NCBI RefSeq assembly: GCF_000485905.1
Contig: NC_022664.1
Span: 620,001 to 684,000, forward strand
From: Spiribacter curvatus
Lineage (GTDB): Bacteria > Pseudomonadota > Gammaproteobacteria > Nitrococcales > Nitrococcaceae
Direction of reading: 5' to 3'
DNA length: 64,000 nucleotides
In this document: piece after piece, positions 31,309 through 40,458 of the stretch
How the letters are laid out: each line of letters starts with the position of its first letter
How positions within the stretch are numbered: the first letter of the stretch is position 1
Position numbers and translations under genes: made by a program
Notes under the pieces: model-generated
Database searches by the model: none
The model's input: the letters and a program-made list of their open reading frames with translations, nothing else
What the model was told of the DNA's origin: nothing

Positions 31309-31644
31309 GTGGGGACCGGCGCCGCCATCGTGCTGTTGATGATCGTCGCACTGATCGCGGCGAATCTGCCGTGGCTGAGCGATCGGATCGCGTTCTTTGC
31401 GGCGCCGCCGGCAAGGGGCAAGTCGGAGTGGATCCGGTGGGCCGAGTGGCTGGCGATGTTCGTGGTCGTGGGCTTGATCGCTGCCGGGCTGGAATATCGG
31501 ACTCAGGGACAACTCCAGGTTCAGGGCTGGGAGTTCTGGGTCATCAACCTCGCGTTATTCGCGGTGCTGGCGCTGCCCGGGTTTATTTACTGCCACGACC
31601 TGCGACGCCGACTCCGGCGTCAGTATCGAAGACGCGAGTCTTGA
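31309..31644 (+). CDS. DUF2818 family membrane protein
   Basis: A 111-residue protein with three hydrophobic helices (about residues 5-24, 44-64 and 74-97) and a strongly basic tail. NLPWLSDR near residue 20 and QGWEFWVINLALFAVLALPGF near 72-92 match the DUF2818 family as I remember it. That family is usually encoded just after nuoN in beta- and some gammaproteobacteria. The GTG start lies 7 bases after the nuoN stop, so it belongs to the nuo transcript. A role in complex I assembly or stability is inferred from position only. Confidence 0.8.
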   Translation: MGTGAAIVLLMIVALIAANLPWLSDRIAFFAAPPARGKSEWIRWAEWLAMFVVVGLIAAGLEYRTQGQLQVQGWEFWVINLALFAVLALPGFIYCHDLRRRLRRQYRRRES

Positions 31645-31669
31645 AAAAATCCGGTAGGGCGTCTACCAT
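31641..31669 (+). promoter_or_regulatory. Putative sigma-70 promoter of the initiator tRNA / rimP-nusA-infB operon
   Basis: TTGAAA, 17-base spacer, TACCAT, with the tRNA 5' end 14 bases past the -10. The -35 overlaps the stop of the DUF2818 gene. Confidence 0.55.
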
Positions 31670-31682
31670 TCTTTTTGTCGGT

Positions 31683-31759
<77 letters not shown>

Positions 31760-31775
31760 ATTAGGCATCTTCGAG

Positions 31776-31800
31776 AAGGCCGCTTGCGGCCTTTTTTTTT
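31776..31800 (+). terminator. Intrinsic terminator after tRNA-fMet
   Basis: AAGGCCG pairs with CGGCCTT around loop CTTG, followed by nine or more T. Strong by appearance. Read-through would be needed if rimP-nusA depends on the tRNA promoter. Confidence 0.85.
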
Positions 31801-31830
31801 GCCGATGCCGTCAAGGCGGTAGTCGGTGTG

Positions 31831-31855
31831 AAAATGGGCCTCGGGCCCATTTTTT
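31831..31855 (+). terminator. Second intrinsic terminator, in the rimP leader
   Basis: AAAATGGGC pairs with GCCCATTTT around loop CTCGG, with a six-T run at 31850-31855, only 29 bases before the rimP ATG. Two tandem terminators ahead of nusA fit attenuation of this operon by NusA, as is known for E. coli; here that is inference. Confidence 0.75.
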
Positions 31856-31883
31856 GTTCCGGGAAGGCCGGATACAACGAAAC

Positions 31884-32336
31884 ATGAAAGCGCCTGAACA
31901 CGTCATAGAGCTTCTGGAGCCCGTTATCGAAGGGCTTGGCTACGAATGCGTCGGGGTGGAGTTCCACCCGAGCCGGGGCGAATCCGTCCTACGCGTATTC
32001 ATCGACGGGCCGGACGGCGTCAATGTCGATGACTGCGCCCGCGTCAGTCACCAGGTCAGCGGTGTGCTCGACGTCGAAGACCCGATCCGGGGGGACTATG
32101 TCCTCGAGGTGTCCTCGCCAGGACTTGATCGCCCGGTCTTCAAGACCTCCGATTACGAGCGCTTCAGTGGCGAATCCGTCCGTATCCGGCTTCGTGAGCG
32201 GATTGATGGGCGGCGGAAAATCACCGGCCGACTTGCCGGACTGACGGATGAAGGGGTCATCGTCGAAACAGCGGACGGGCGCACTGCGGTGCCGCTGACG
32301 GCAATTGATGGCGCACATATTGAGCTGGAGCCGTGA
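31884..32336 (+). CDS. rimP: Ribosome maturation factor RimP
   Basis: Assists late 30S subunit assembly. The product has 150 aa, with the N-terminal domain containing LRVFIDGPDGVNVDDCARVSHQV (about residues 35-57) and LEVSSPGLDRPVF (about 77-89), and an Sm-like C-terminal domain. I start at MKAPEHVIELLEPV; an ATG 10 codons earlier overlaps the terminator T-run and adds non-conserved residues. It is first protein gene of the nusA-infB operon. Confidence 0.94.
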   Translation: MKAPEHVIELLEPVIEGLGYECVGVEFHPSRGESVLRVFIDGPDGVNVDDCARVSHQVSGVLDVEDPIRGDYVLEVSSPGLDRPVFKTSDYERFSGESVRIRLRERIDGRRKITGRLAGLTDEGVIVETADGRTAVPLTAIDGAHIELEP

Positions 32337-32370
32337 GCGGCGGCGTATTCCAATCGGAGAACGGTAGACG

Positions 32371-33927
32371 ATGAGCAAGGAAATTCTGCTGGTAGTCGAT
32401 GCGATCGCCAACGAAAAGGGCGTCGAGCAGGAAGTGATCTTCCAGGCCATCGAGGCCGCCCTCGCTTCGGCAACGCAGAAGCGTCACAGCGAGGAGATCG
32501 CGGCCCGGGTCGCAGTCAACCGGCGGACAGGCGAGTATCAGACCTTCCGCTACTGGGAGGTCGTCGAGGATCCGGCGTCCGCCGAAGAGAACGCTGAGGC
32601 CGATACGGATACCGATAATGACAGCGAGCTCACGGCTGAACTCGAGCACCCGGATCACCAGATACCATTGTCCCGGGCGCGTGAGATTGATCCGGATATC
32701 GAAGTCGGCGGCGTGATCGAAGAGCCGATGGAATCGGTGGAGTTCGGGCGCATTGCGGCACAGACCGCCAAGCAGGTGATCGTCCAGCGCGTCCGCGACG
32801 CCGAACGGGCCAAGGTTGTCGAGGCCTATCGCGATCGTGTTGGCGAGCTGATTTCCGGCGTCGTCAAGCGGGTTGAGCGAGGCAACGTCTTCCTCGATCT
32901 GGGCAGCAATGCCGAGGCCTTCATCCCCCGCGAGGAAATGATCGCGCGCGAAGCGGTCCGGCCGGGCGACCGGCTGCGCGCCTGGCTGCGGGAGGTACGC
33001 GAGGAGGTCCGTGGGCCACAGCTGTTCGCGAGTCGCTCGGCGCCGGAGTTCCTGGTCGAGCTTTTCAAGCTCGAGGTTCCGGAGGTCGGCCAGGAATTGC
33101 TCGATATCCTTGGCGCGGCGCGGGATCCCGGGCTGCGGGCCAAGATTTCGGTCAACGCTCTCGACAGCCGGATTGATCCAGTCGGTGCCTGCGTCGGCAT
33201 GCGGGGCTCGCGGGTACAGGCGGTATCCAATGAGCTGTCCGGCGAGCGCATTGATATCATTCTCTGGAATGAAAATCCGGCGCAGTTCGTGATCAACGCC
33301 ATGGCGCCCGCGGAGGTGGAATCCATCGTTGTCGATGAAGATCGCCATAGCATGGACATCGCGGTGGGCGAGGATCAGCTCTCCCAGGCGATCGGTCGGG
33401 GTGGACAGAATGTCCGGCTGGCCAGTGAGCTGACCGGATGGGAGCTGAATGTGATGACCGCCTCCGAGGCTGAGGCGAAGAGTGAGTCCGAGGCCGCCGA
33501 ACTGGTCGAGCGTTTCGCGACCGATCTCGACGTCGATGAGGAGCTGGCGGGCCTGTTGGTGGAGGAGGGCTTTTCGAGCCTCGAGGAAATCGCCTATGTG
33601 CCGGTCGCCGAGTTGCTCGAGGTCGAGGGTTTCGATGAGGAGCTGGTCAACGCATTGCGTCAACGGGCGCGGGACGTACTCGCGAGCCGCGAGGCGGAGG
33701 CAGCGGCCGCCGAGGCGCCCGCGGATGACCTGCTCGGACTGGAGGGCATGGATACAGCGCTCGCTGAGCAGCTGGCCGCCAACGGTATCCGTACCATGGA
33801 GGATCTCGCGGAACAGTCGGTCGATGATGTGATTGAGATTGAAGGCCTTGATGCAGAGCGTGCGGCGGCACTGATCATGAAGGCCCGCGAACCGTGGTTC
33901 GCTGACGCCGGCGAGGGTCAGGAGTAA
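32371..33927 (+). CDS. nusA: Transcription termination/antitermination factor NusA
   Basis: Modulates RNA polymerase pausing, termination and antitermination. The 518-residue product has an N-terminal RNAP-binding domain, S1 (about residues 155-225), KH1 and KH2 ([14 protein letters not shown] near 270, [14 protein letters not shown] near 345), and two C-terminal acidic repeats ([12 protein letters not shown] near 395, [11 protein letters not shown] near 475). It is longer than E. coli NusA (495). The difference is mostly an acidic insertion at about residues 69-93 in the N-terminal domain. Next genes are infB, rbfA, truB, rpsO, pnp. Confidence 0.97.
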   Translation: MSKEILLVVDAIANEKGVEQEVIFQAIEAALASATQKRHSEEIAARVAVNRRTGEYQTFRYWEVVEDPASAEENAEADTDTDNDSELTAELEHPDHQIPLSRAREIDPDIEVGGVIEEPMESVEFGRIAAQTAKQVIVQRVRDAERAKVVEAYRDRVGELISGVVKRVERGNVFLDLGSNAEAFIPREEMIAREAVRPGDRLRAWLREVREEVRGPQLFASRSAPEFLVELFKLEVPEVGQELLDILGAARDPGLRAKISVNALDSRIDPVGACVGMRGSRVQAVSNELSGERIDIILWNENPAQFVINAMAPAEVESIVVDEDRHSMDIAVGEDQLSQAIGRGGQNVRLASELTGWELNVMTASEAEAKSESEAAELVERFATDLDVDEELAGLLVEEGFSSLEEIAYVPVAELLEVEGFDEELVNALRQRARDVLASREAEAAAAEAPADDLLGLEGMDTALAEQLAANGIRTMEDLAEQSVDDVIEIEGLDAERAAALIMKAREPWFADAGEGQE

Positions 33928-33958
33928 TTCCGGTTCAGCCGGGACGGAGGTTATGAAT

Positions 33959-36601
33959 ATGGCGCAGAGCACAGTCAGGGATTTTGCAGACAGGACGGGT
34001 GTGCCGCTGGATCGGTTGCTTATTCAGCTCCGTGAGGCAGGCATCCCCAACGACGACCCCGATACCGCCTTGTCTGACGCGGACAAGACCACCCTGCTTG
34101 AGCACATCCGCAAGACGCATGGCCGCCGGGATGACAGTGAGGAAGGCGGTCCCTCGCAGATCACCCTCAAGCGGCGCAGCCATAGTCAGCTCAAGATGCC
34201 CTCTGGTGGCGGCGAGCGCCGTGCGCCACGGGGTAGCCGCGGGGCGGGTGCCGGTCGGACCGTCAATGTCGAGGTCCGCAAGAAGCGCACTTACGTGAAG
34301 CGCAGCGTGGTAGAGGCCGAAGCCGCTGAACAGGATGCCCAGGTTCTCGAGCGCGCCCTGCAGAAAGATGTGAACGCGGCCGAGGAGGCGCGTCAGGCAG
34401 AGGCGCGGGTCAAGGCCGAGGCCGAGGCGAAGGCCGAGGCAGAACGCCAGGAGCGGGAAGCCGCGGAAGCAGCCGAAGCCGCCGCCCGTGAGACGGAGCG
34501 GACCGAACAGCCTGAGTCCGATACTGAGACGCCGGAAACGGCACCCGGTGAGGCCGCAGCAGAGGTTCAGACGCCGGCCGACCTGGAGGCGGATTCCCAG
34601 AAGTCCGAGTCCGAGGCGGCCCGCAATAAAGAAATCGAGGACGACAAGGAGCGTAAGCGCCTTGAGGCCGAGGCCAAGCGTGAGCGCGAAGCCGAGGAGC
34701 GTGCGGCTCGCAAGGCGTCCCGGGGTAAGGGTAAGGCGCGCAAGAAGGCCGAGGCCGGCGGCCGTCGATCCAAGCGAGGCGGCGGCGCGGCCGGCGCCGC
34801 GAGTTCCGCACTCCAGCAGGGCTTCGAGAAGCCGACCGCACCCGTCATACGCGACGTCCAGGTGCCGGAGACGATCACCGTTGGCGATCTCGCCCAGCGG
34901 ATGAGCGTCAAGGCCGCCGATCTGATCAAGGAGATGATGAAGCAGGGCGTCATGGCCACCATCAATCAGGCCATTGATCAGGATACGGCAGTGCTGTTGG
35001 TCGAGGAGCTCGGCCATCGGCCGCATATCGTGCGGGAGAACGATCTCGAGGAGGCGGTCCTCAGCCAGACCACTGAGCCGGAGGGCACTGAAGAGCCGCG
35101 CTCGGCAGTGGTCACGATCATGGGGCACGTCGACCATGGCAAGACGACGCTGCTCGACTATATCCGCCGCGCCAAGGTTGCATCCGGCGAGGCGGGGGGG
35201 ATCACCCAGCATATCGGCGCCTATCGGGTGCCGTCTGAGCGCGGCGATCTCACATTCCTGGATACACCCGGCCATGAGGCGTTCACGGCGATGCGTGCCC
35301 GGGGCGCCCAGGTGACCGATGTGGTCATTCTGGTGGTGGCGGCGGACGACGGTGTGATGCCGCAGACCGAGGAAGCAGTCAAGCACGCCCGCGCTGCTGG
35401 TGTGCCGCTGGTGGTGGCGGTCAACAAGATCGACCGTGAGGAGGCGGATCCCGACCGGGTCAAGAATGAGTTGGTCGCCCGCGAGGTCGTTCCCGAGGAG
35501 TGGGGCGGTGATACGCAGTTCATCCCCTGTTCGGCCCTGAATGGCCAGGGGGTCGAGGCACTGCTCGAGGCCGTCGCGCTGCAGGCTGAGCTACTCGAGC
35601 TCAAGGCGGTCCGTGACTGCCCTGCCTCTGGCGTGGTGGTGGAATCGAGTCTCGACCGCGGCCGGGGTCCGGTGGCGACGATCCTTGTCCAGAACGGCGT
35701 GCTGAGTCAGGGCGACACGATCATCTCCGGTACCGAATTCGGCCGGGTCCGTGCGCTGCTCGACGAGCGCGGCGAGCGGGTCACATCCGCCGGTCCGTCC
35801 ACACCGGTAGTGGTGCTGGGGCTGTCCGGGCTACCCGAGGCAGGTGATGAGGTCCTCGCGGTCGAGGACGAGCGCAAGGCCCGCGAGCTGATTGAGCGTC
35901 GCCGGGAGAAGAGCCGCGACAAGCGGCTTCAGGCCCAGAAGGCCGCGCGCATGGATGAGCTGTTCAACCAGGCGCAGGATGACGTCGTGAAAACCGTCAA
36001 CCTGGTCATCAAGGGTGATGTCCAGGGGTCGGTGGAGGCCCTGACCCAGTCGCTCGCCAATCTCTCCACCGATGAGGTGCGGATCGTGCCGGTGGCAACC
36101 GGCGTTGGTGCCATCAACGAGTCCGACGTCAACCTGGCGATGGCCTCTGAGGCCCTGCTGATCGGGTTTAATGTGCGGGCAGACGCCAAGGCGCGACGGC
36201 TTGCGCAGGAAAACGACGTCAAGCCGCATTACTACAGCATTATCTACGATGCGATCGACCAGCTTCGCAATGCGATCAGCGGCATGCTCGAGCCCGAGAC
36301 ACGCGAGCATATCATCGGCACCGCCGAAGTCCGCGAGGTGTACCGCTCCTCGCAGCTCGGCCAGATCGCTGGCTGTCTGGTCGTCGACGGTGTGGTCCGT
36401 CGACGGAATCCGATCCGCGTGCTGCGCAACAGTGTTGTCGTTTTCGAGGGAGAGCTGGAATCGCTGCGGCGCTTCAAGGATGACGTCAAGGAAGTGCAGT
36501 CCGGGACCGAATGCGGTATCGGCGTCCGCCACTACAATGACGTCCGTGTCGGTGATCAGATCGAGTGTTACGAGCGCGTCACCATTGAGCGGACGCTGTA
36601 A
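33959..36601 (+). CDS. infB: Translation initiation factor IF-2
   Basis: GTPase that brings fMet-tRNA to the 30S subunit and promotes subunit joining. I use ATG 33959 (880 aa), 8 bases after GGAGG; the ATG at 33953 is only 2 bases from it. The N-terminal IF2_N domain (residues about 1-55) is followed by a very long charged Ala/Glu/Lys/Arg helix region to about 270, then a second IF2_N-type segment. G1 is [12 protein letters not shown] near 388, G3 is DTPGHEAF, and G4 is NKID. Domains II-IV complete the C-terminus. No truncation is seen. Confidence 0.97.
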   Translation: MAQSTVRDFADRTGVPLDRLLIQLREAGIPNDDPDTALSDADKTTLLEHIRKTHGRRDDSEEGGPSQITLKRRSHSQLKMPSGGGERRAPRGSRGAGAGRTVNVEVRKKRTYVKRSVVEAEAAEQDAQVLERALQKDVNAAEEARQAEARVKAEAEAKAEAERQEREAAEAAEAAARETERTEQPESDTETPETAPGEAAAEVQTPADLEADSQKSESEAARNKEIEDDKERKRLEAEAKREREAEERAARKASRGKGKARKKAEAGGRRSKRGGGAAGAASSALQQGFEKPTAPVIRDVQVPETITVGDLAQRMSVKAADLIKEMMKQGVMATINQAIDQDTAVLLVEELGHRPHIVRENDLEEAVLSQTTEPEGTEEPRSAVVTIMGHVDHGKTTLLDYIRRAKVASGEAGGITQHIGAYRVPSERGDLTFLDTPGHEAFTAMRARGAQVTDVVILVVAADDGVMPQTEEAVKHARAAGVPLVVAVNKIDREEADPDRVKNELVAREVVPEEWGGDTQFIPCSALNGQGVEALLEAVALQAELLELKAVRDCPASGVVVESSLDRGRGPVATILVQNGVLSQGDTIISGTEFGRVRALLDERGERVTSAGPSTPVVVLGLSGLPEAGDEVLAVEDERKARELIERRREKSRDKRLQAQKAARMDELFNQAQDDVVKTVNLVIKGDVQGSVEALTQSLANLSTDEVRIVPVATGVGAINESDVNLAMASEALLIGFNVRADAKARRLAQENDVKPHYYSIIYDAIDQLRNAISGMLEPETREHIIGTAEVREVYRSSQLGQIAGCLVVDGVVRRRNPIRVLRNSVVVFEGELESLRRFKDDVKEVQSGTECGIGVRHYNDVRVGDQIECYERVTIERTL

Positions 36602-36603
36602 CG

Positions 36604-36984
36604 ATGCCGCGGGATTTCTCGCGGGCACGCCGCGTTGGCGATCAGATCCAGCAGGAGCTGGCCGGGCTTATCCGCGACCAGGTCCGCGATCCCCGGGTGG
36701 GATCGGTGACCGTCTCGGAGGTGCGCGTCAGTCGCGACTTCTCCTATGCCGATGTATTCGTGACCGGCCTGGGGATGGAGGCGGAGGAGTCGCAAGAGAT
36801 GGTGCGGGTGCTCACCGGCGCGGGTAACTTCCTGCGCCGTGCGCTCGCCCAGCGGCTGACGCTGCGCAAGGTCCCAGTGTTGCGGTTCCAGTATGATCCG
36901 ACATTCGATCGCGGCGCGCGCCTCAATCGGCTGATCGACGATGTCCAGCCGGATGAGGGTCCGGCGACACCGGACTCGGACTGA
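36604..36984 (+). CDS. rbfA: 30S ribosome-binding factor RbfA
   Basis: KH-fold assembly factor (126 aa) that binds immature 30S particles near helix 1 of 16S rRNA. Typical features are RRVGDQIQQELAGLIRDQVRDPRVG at the N-terminus (residues about 10-34), VSRDFSYADVFVT, and LRKVPVLRFQYDPTFDRG near 95-112. It starts 2 bases after the infB stop and lies 9 bases before truB. Confidence 0.95.
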   Translation: MPRDFSRARRVGDQIQQELAGLIRDQVRDPRVGSVTVSEVRVSRDFSYADVFVTGLGMEAEESQEMVRVLTGAGNFLRRALAQRLTLRKVPVLRFQYDPTFDRGARLNRLIDDVQPDEGPATPDSD

Positions 36985-36993
36985 CCGGCCGCG

Positions 36994-37923
36994 ATGGCGC
37001 GTCGCAAGGGTCGGTTCATCGACGGCATCCTGCTGCTCGATAAACCCGGCGGCATCAACTCCAATCAGGCGCTGCGCCGGGTCAGTCGCTGGCTCGATGC
37101 CCGCAAGGCCGGCCACACCGGCAATCTCGACCCGCTGGCGACAGGGCTGCTGGTGCTCTGTTTCGGCGAGGCCACCAAAATCAGTGGCTGGCTGCTTGAT
37201 GCCGATAAACGCTATGTCGCCACGGCGCGTCTGGGCATTGTCACGGACAGCGCAGACGCCGACGGCGAGGTTCTCTTGGAGCGGCCGGTGCCGGCGCCCG
37301 ATCACGATGGCCTTGAGGCGGTCCTGGCCCGTTTCCGCGGGGCGGTCTCGCAGGTACCGCCGATGGTCTCGGCGCTCAAGCACCAGGGGCGTCGGCTGCA
37401 TGAGCTCGCACGCGAGGGCAAGACCGTCGAGCGCCCCCCGCGGCCGGTCACGATCCGCTCACTGACCGGTCACTGGATTGGCCCGGATCGCCTGCAGCTG
37501 ACGGTTGACTGTTCCAAGGGCACTTATGTGCGCAGCCTGGTCGCTGATATCGGTGAGGCGCTTGGCTGTGGGGCACATGTCGAAACGCTGCGGCGCACCG
37601 CACTGGGGCCATTCTCTGGTGAGGGCATGTCGACATTGGAGCACCTTGAGGCCCGGCGCGAGGCTGATCCTCACGGTCTGGATGAGCTCCTCCTGCCCCC
37701 TGATCAGGGGCTTGTCGACTACCCGGCAGTCATGCTCGGGCGTGAACAGACGCCCGCCTTCTGCCAGGGGCAGCGAGTCGCCGGCGCCGCTGGCTCACAA
37801 ATGCCCGCAGGGCTGTGTCGGGTCTACGCCAACACCGGCATATTCCTCGGTATCGGGCTTGGCGATGCCGAACACGGGGTCGCGCCGCGGCGATTGCTTG
37901 TTCAGCGCAGCCCCCACGGCTAG
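36994..37923 (+). CDS. truB: tRNA pseudouridine-55 synthase TruB
   Basis: Makes pseudouridine 55 in the T loop of tRNAs. The product has 309 aa. [16 protein letters not shown] opens the protein, the catalytic Asp is in [16 protein letters not shown] (about residue 47), and the thumb region contains [21 protein letters not shown]. The C-terminal PUA-like domain is present. Its TAG stop coincides with a possible -10 (TAGAAT) of an rpsO promoter. Confidence 0.96.
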   Translation: MARRKGRFIDGILLLDKPGGINSNQALRRVSRWLDARKAGHTGNLDPLATGLLVLCFGEATKISGWLLDADKRYVATARLGIVTDSADADGEVLLERPVPAPDHDGLEAVLARFRGAVSQVPPMVSALKHQGRRLHELAREGKTVERPPRPVTIRSLTGHWIGPDRLQLTVDCSKGTYVRSLVADIGEALGCGAHVETLRRTALGPFSGEGMSTLEHLEARREADPHGLDELLLPPDQGLVDYPAVMLGREQTPAFCQGQRVAGAAGSQMPAGLCRVYANTGIFLGIGLGDAEHGVAPRRLLVQRSPHG

Positions 37924-37926
37924 AAT
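37898..37926 (+). promoter_or_regulatory. Putative rpsO promoter overlapping the truB stop
   Basis: TTGTTC, 17-base spacer, TAGAAT, followed by an AT-rich leader (37921-37955) that stands out from the GC-rich surroundings. E. coli also has a promoter between truB and rpsO. The -35 match is weak. Confidence 0.4.
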
Positions 37927-37967
37927 ATTCAGTTGTAGTTAATCAAGTTTTCAATCAGGAGTCATTG

Positions 37968-38237
37968 ATGTCGCTCAGCGCTCAACAGAAGCAGGAGATC
38001 GTCCGTGATTACGGACGCGCCGACGGGGACACGGGATCCCCGGAAGTGCAGATCGCCCTTCTGACCGCCCGTATTCAGTACCTTACCGATCATTTCGCCA
38101 CCCACAAGCAGGATCACCATTCCCGCCGCGGTCTTCTCAAGCTGGTCAACCAGCGTCGCCAGCTGCTGGATTATCTGCATCGCAAGAGCCTCGAGCGCTA
38201 TCAGTCGGTCATCAAACGACTGGGCCTGCGCAAGTAA
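37968..38237 (+). CDS. rpsO: 30S ribosomal protein S15
   Basis: Primary 16S rRNA-binding protein of the 30S platform, 89 aa, the normal length. Blocks such as [32 protein letters not shown] and [17 protein letters not shown] are diagnostic. AGGAG stands about 7 bases before the ATG. In E. coli S15 represses its own message by binding a leader pseudoknot; the AT-rich leader here could do this but I cannot fold it by eye. pnp follows after 33 bases without a terminator. Confidence 0.98.
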   Translation: MSLSAQQKQEIVRDYGRADGDTGSPEVQIALLTARIQYLTDHFATHKQDHHSRRGLLKLVNQRRQLLDYLHRKSLERYQSVIKRLGLRK

Positions 38238-38270
38238 GGCTTTCCACAAGAGACCAGGGGATAAATCTCA

Positions 38271-40382
38271 GTGACTCCAACCGCCGTCAAAAAGTCGTTC
38301 CAGTTCGGGGAACACAACGTCACGCTCGAGACCGGCAAGATCGCCCGTCAGGCGAGTGGTGCGGTCATGGTCAACATGTCCGACACCGTCGTCCTTGTCA
38401 CCGTCGTCGGCAAGCGTGAGGTCGTACCCGGGCGAAGTTTCCTGCCGCTCACTGTCAACTATCAGGAGCGGACCTACGCGGCGGGCAAGATCCCGGGTGG
38501 GTTTTTCAAGCGTGAGGGCCGTCCCTCCGAGAAAGAAACCCTGGTCTGCCGCCTCATCGATCGGCCGATCCGGCCGCTGTTCCCGAACGGATTCACCAAC
38601 GAGGTCCAGGTCGTCGCGACCGTCATTTCCATGAATGACGAGGTCGATCCGGACATCCCGGCACTGATCGGGACGTCCGCCGCGCTGGCCGTGAGTGGCA
38701 TCCCGTTCGAGGGGCCCATCGCCGCCGCCCGCGTGGGCTACAATGACGGTGAGTTTATCCTCAACCCCTCGTTCACCCAGCTGCAGAGCTCTGAGCTCGA
38801 TCTGGTGGTTGCCGGTACTGAGCAGGGCGTGCTCATGGTCGAGTCCGAGGCCAACCGCCTGCCCGAGCAGACCATGCTTGATGCGGTCCTGTATGGCCAC
38901 GAGCAGATGCAGTCGGCGATCAATGCGATCAAGGAGCTCTCCGCCGAGGCCGGCAAACCGCGCTGGGACTGGGAGCCGGAACCGACCGACGAGTCCCTGA
39001 CCGCCCGGGTCCGTGAGCACGCAGAGAAGCCACTGACCGAGGCCTATGCGGTTGCTGATAAGCAAGCCCGTCAAGAGGCGATCGCGGCCGTCCGCAGTGA
39101 CGTCACCACCGCCCTTGTGGCGGACGGTGAGAGCGAGGACGGCTGGAGCGCCGAGGCGGTCAGCGATGCCTTCAAGGACCTTGAAAAGACCATCGTCCGT
39201 GGCCGCATCATCGCTGGGGAGCGTCGGATCGACGGGCGTGACAACTACAGTGTCCGGCCGATCGACATCGAGGTTGGCAGCCTGCCCCGGACGCATGGAT
39301 CCGCGATCTTCACGCGGGGTGAGACGCAGGCCATGGTGGTGACCACCCTGGGCACCGGCCGTGATGCGCAGATAATCGATGGAATCGAGGGCGAGCGGCG
39401 CGAGCAGTTCATGCTCCATTACAACTTCCCGCCTTACTGTGTGGGCGAGGCCGGTTTCATGGGAACGCCGAAACGTCGTGAGATTGGTCACGGCAAGCTT
39501 GCCAAGCGCGGTGTTGAGGCGGTCATGCCGGAACCGGAAGACTGCCCCTACGTGGTCCGTGTCGTCTCCGAGATCACCGAGTCGAACGGTTCAAGTTCGA
39601 TGGCGTCGGTCTGTGGCACCAGCCTCTCGCTGATGGATGCCGGTGTGCCCCTCAAGGCGCCGGTGGCCGGTATCGCCATGGGACTGATCAAGGAAGGTGA
39701 TGACTTTGCGGTCCTGACCGATATTCTCGGTGACGAGGACCACCTCGGCGATATGGACTTCAAGGTCGCCGGCACCGATAACGGTGTGACCGCACTGCAG
39801 ATGGACATCAAGATCGATGGCATCACCCGCGAGGTGATGGAGCAGGCGCTGGCGCAGGCCCGCGACGGCCGGCTGCACATCCTTGGCAAGATGAATGACG
39901 TCATCGCCGAGCACCGTGAGGAAATGTCGGTCTATGCACCCCGGCTCATCACCCTGCGGATCGATCCCGACAAGATCCGGGATGTGATCGGCAAGGGCGG
40001 CGCAACCATCCGCCAGTTGACCGAGGAGACCGGCACGACGATCGATATCACCGACGAGGGAGTTGTCACGATCGGCTCCACCGACAAGGCTGCGGGTGAA
40101 GAGGCGCGCCGGCGGATCGAGCTGCTCACGGCGGATGTTGAGGTCGGCCAGGTGTACGAGGGCAAGGTCATCAAGCTGATGGACTTCGGGGCCTTCGTGA
40201 ACATCCTGCCAGGGCGTGACGGGCTGGTGCACATCTCCCAGATCTCGGAGCGCCGCGTTGAGAGCGTTGCGGATGAGCTGGCCGAGGGACAGAGCCTCCG
40301 GGTGAAGGTCCTCGAAGTCGATCGTCAGGGACGGATCCGGCTCAGCATCAAGGCGCTGCAGGAAGAGGGCGCCGAGGGCTAG
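38271..40382 (+). CDS. pnp: Polyribonucleotide nucleotidyltransferase (PNPase)
   Basis: Phosphorolytic 3'-5' exoribonuclease of the degradosome, 703 aa. Two RNase PH domains surround an all-helical linker. The first contains [27 protein letters not shown], within residues 77-104. The second contains the active-site Asp residues in [19 protein letters not shown] near 485-503. KH ([16 protein letters not shown] near 572) and S1 ([20 protein letters not shown] near 630) follow. A GTG start is used; no ATG is placed to replace it. It ends the operon. Confidence 0.97.
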   Translation: MTPTAVKKSFQFGEHNVTLETGKIARQASGAVMVNMSDTVVLVTVVGKREVVPGRSFLPLTVNYQERTYAAGKIPGGFFKREGRPSEKETLVCRLIDRPIRPLFPNGFTNEVQVVATVISMNDEVDPDIPALIGTSAALAVSGIPFEGPIAAARVGYNDGEFILNPSFTQLQSSELDLVVAGTEQGVLMVESEANRLPEQTMLDAVLYGHEQMQSAINAIKELSAEAGKPRWDWEPEPTDESLTARVREHAEKPLTEAYAVADKQARQEAIAAVRSDVTTALVADGESEDGWSAEAVSDAFKDLEKTIVRGRIIAGERRIDGRDNYSVRPIDIEVGSLPRTHGSAIFTRGETQAMVVTTLGTGRDAQIIDGIEGERREQFMLHYNFPPYCVGEAGFMGTPKRREIGHGKLAKRGVEAVMPEPEDCPYVVRVVSEITESNGSSSMASVCGTSLSLMDAGVPLKAPVAGIAMGLIKEGDDFAVLTDILGDEDHLGDMDFKVAGTDNGVTALQMDIKIDGITREVMEQALAQARDGRLHILGKMNDVIAEHREEMSVYAPRLITLRIDPDKIRDVIGKGGATIRQLTEETGTTIDITDEGVVTIGSTDKAAGEEARRRIELLTADVEVGQVYEGKVIKLMDFGAFVNILPGRDGLVHISQISERRVESVADELAEGQSLRVKVLEVDRQGRIRLSIKALQEEGAEG

Positions 40383-40420
40383 CGCCACCGGTCACATTCG
40401 GCCGTTCACCGGCGACCTGA

Positions 40421-40453
40421 AAAAGCCCCGCGGCATGGCCCCGGGGTTTTTTT
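40421..40453 (+). terminator. Intrinsic terminator after pnp
   Basis: AAAAGCCCCG pairs with CGGGGTTTTT (one G-U pair) around an 11-base loop, followed by a run of seven T. It closes the rightward block. The A-run on the left arm lets it act weakly on the opposite strand too, where the convergent exonuclease gene ends at 40459. Confidence 0.85.
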
Positions 40454-40458
40454 GTGGG

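Noticed and set aside
32257-33972. Long minus-strand open frame (571 codons) opposite nusA
   Set aside because: Antisense shadow of nusA codon structure with a Leu/Asp-rich nonsense composition and no start signal.
33935-35386. Long minus-strand open frame (483 codons) opposite infB
   Set aside because: Its Leu/Gly/Arg-rich low-complexity product is the complement of the IF-2 Ala/Glu/Lys helix region, not a real gene.
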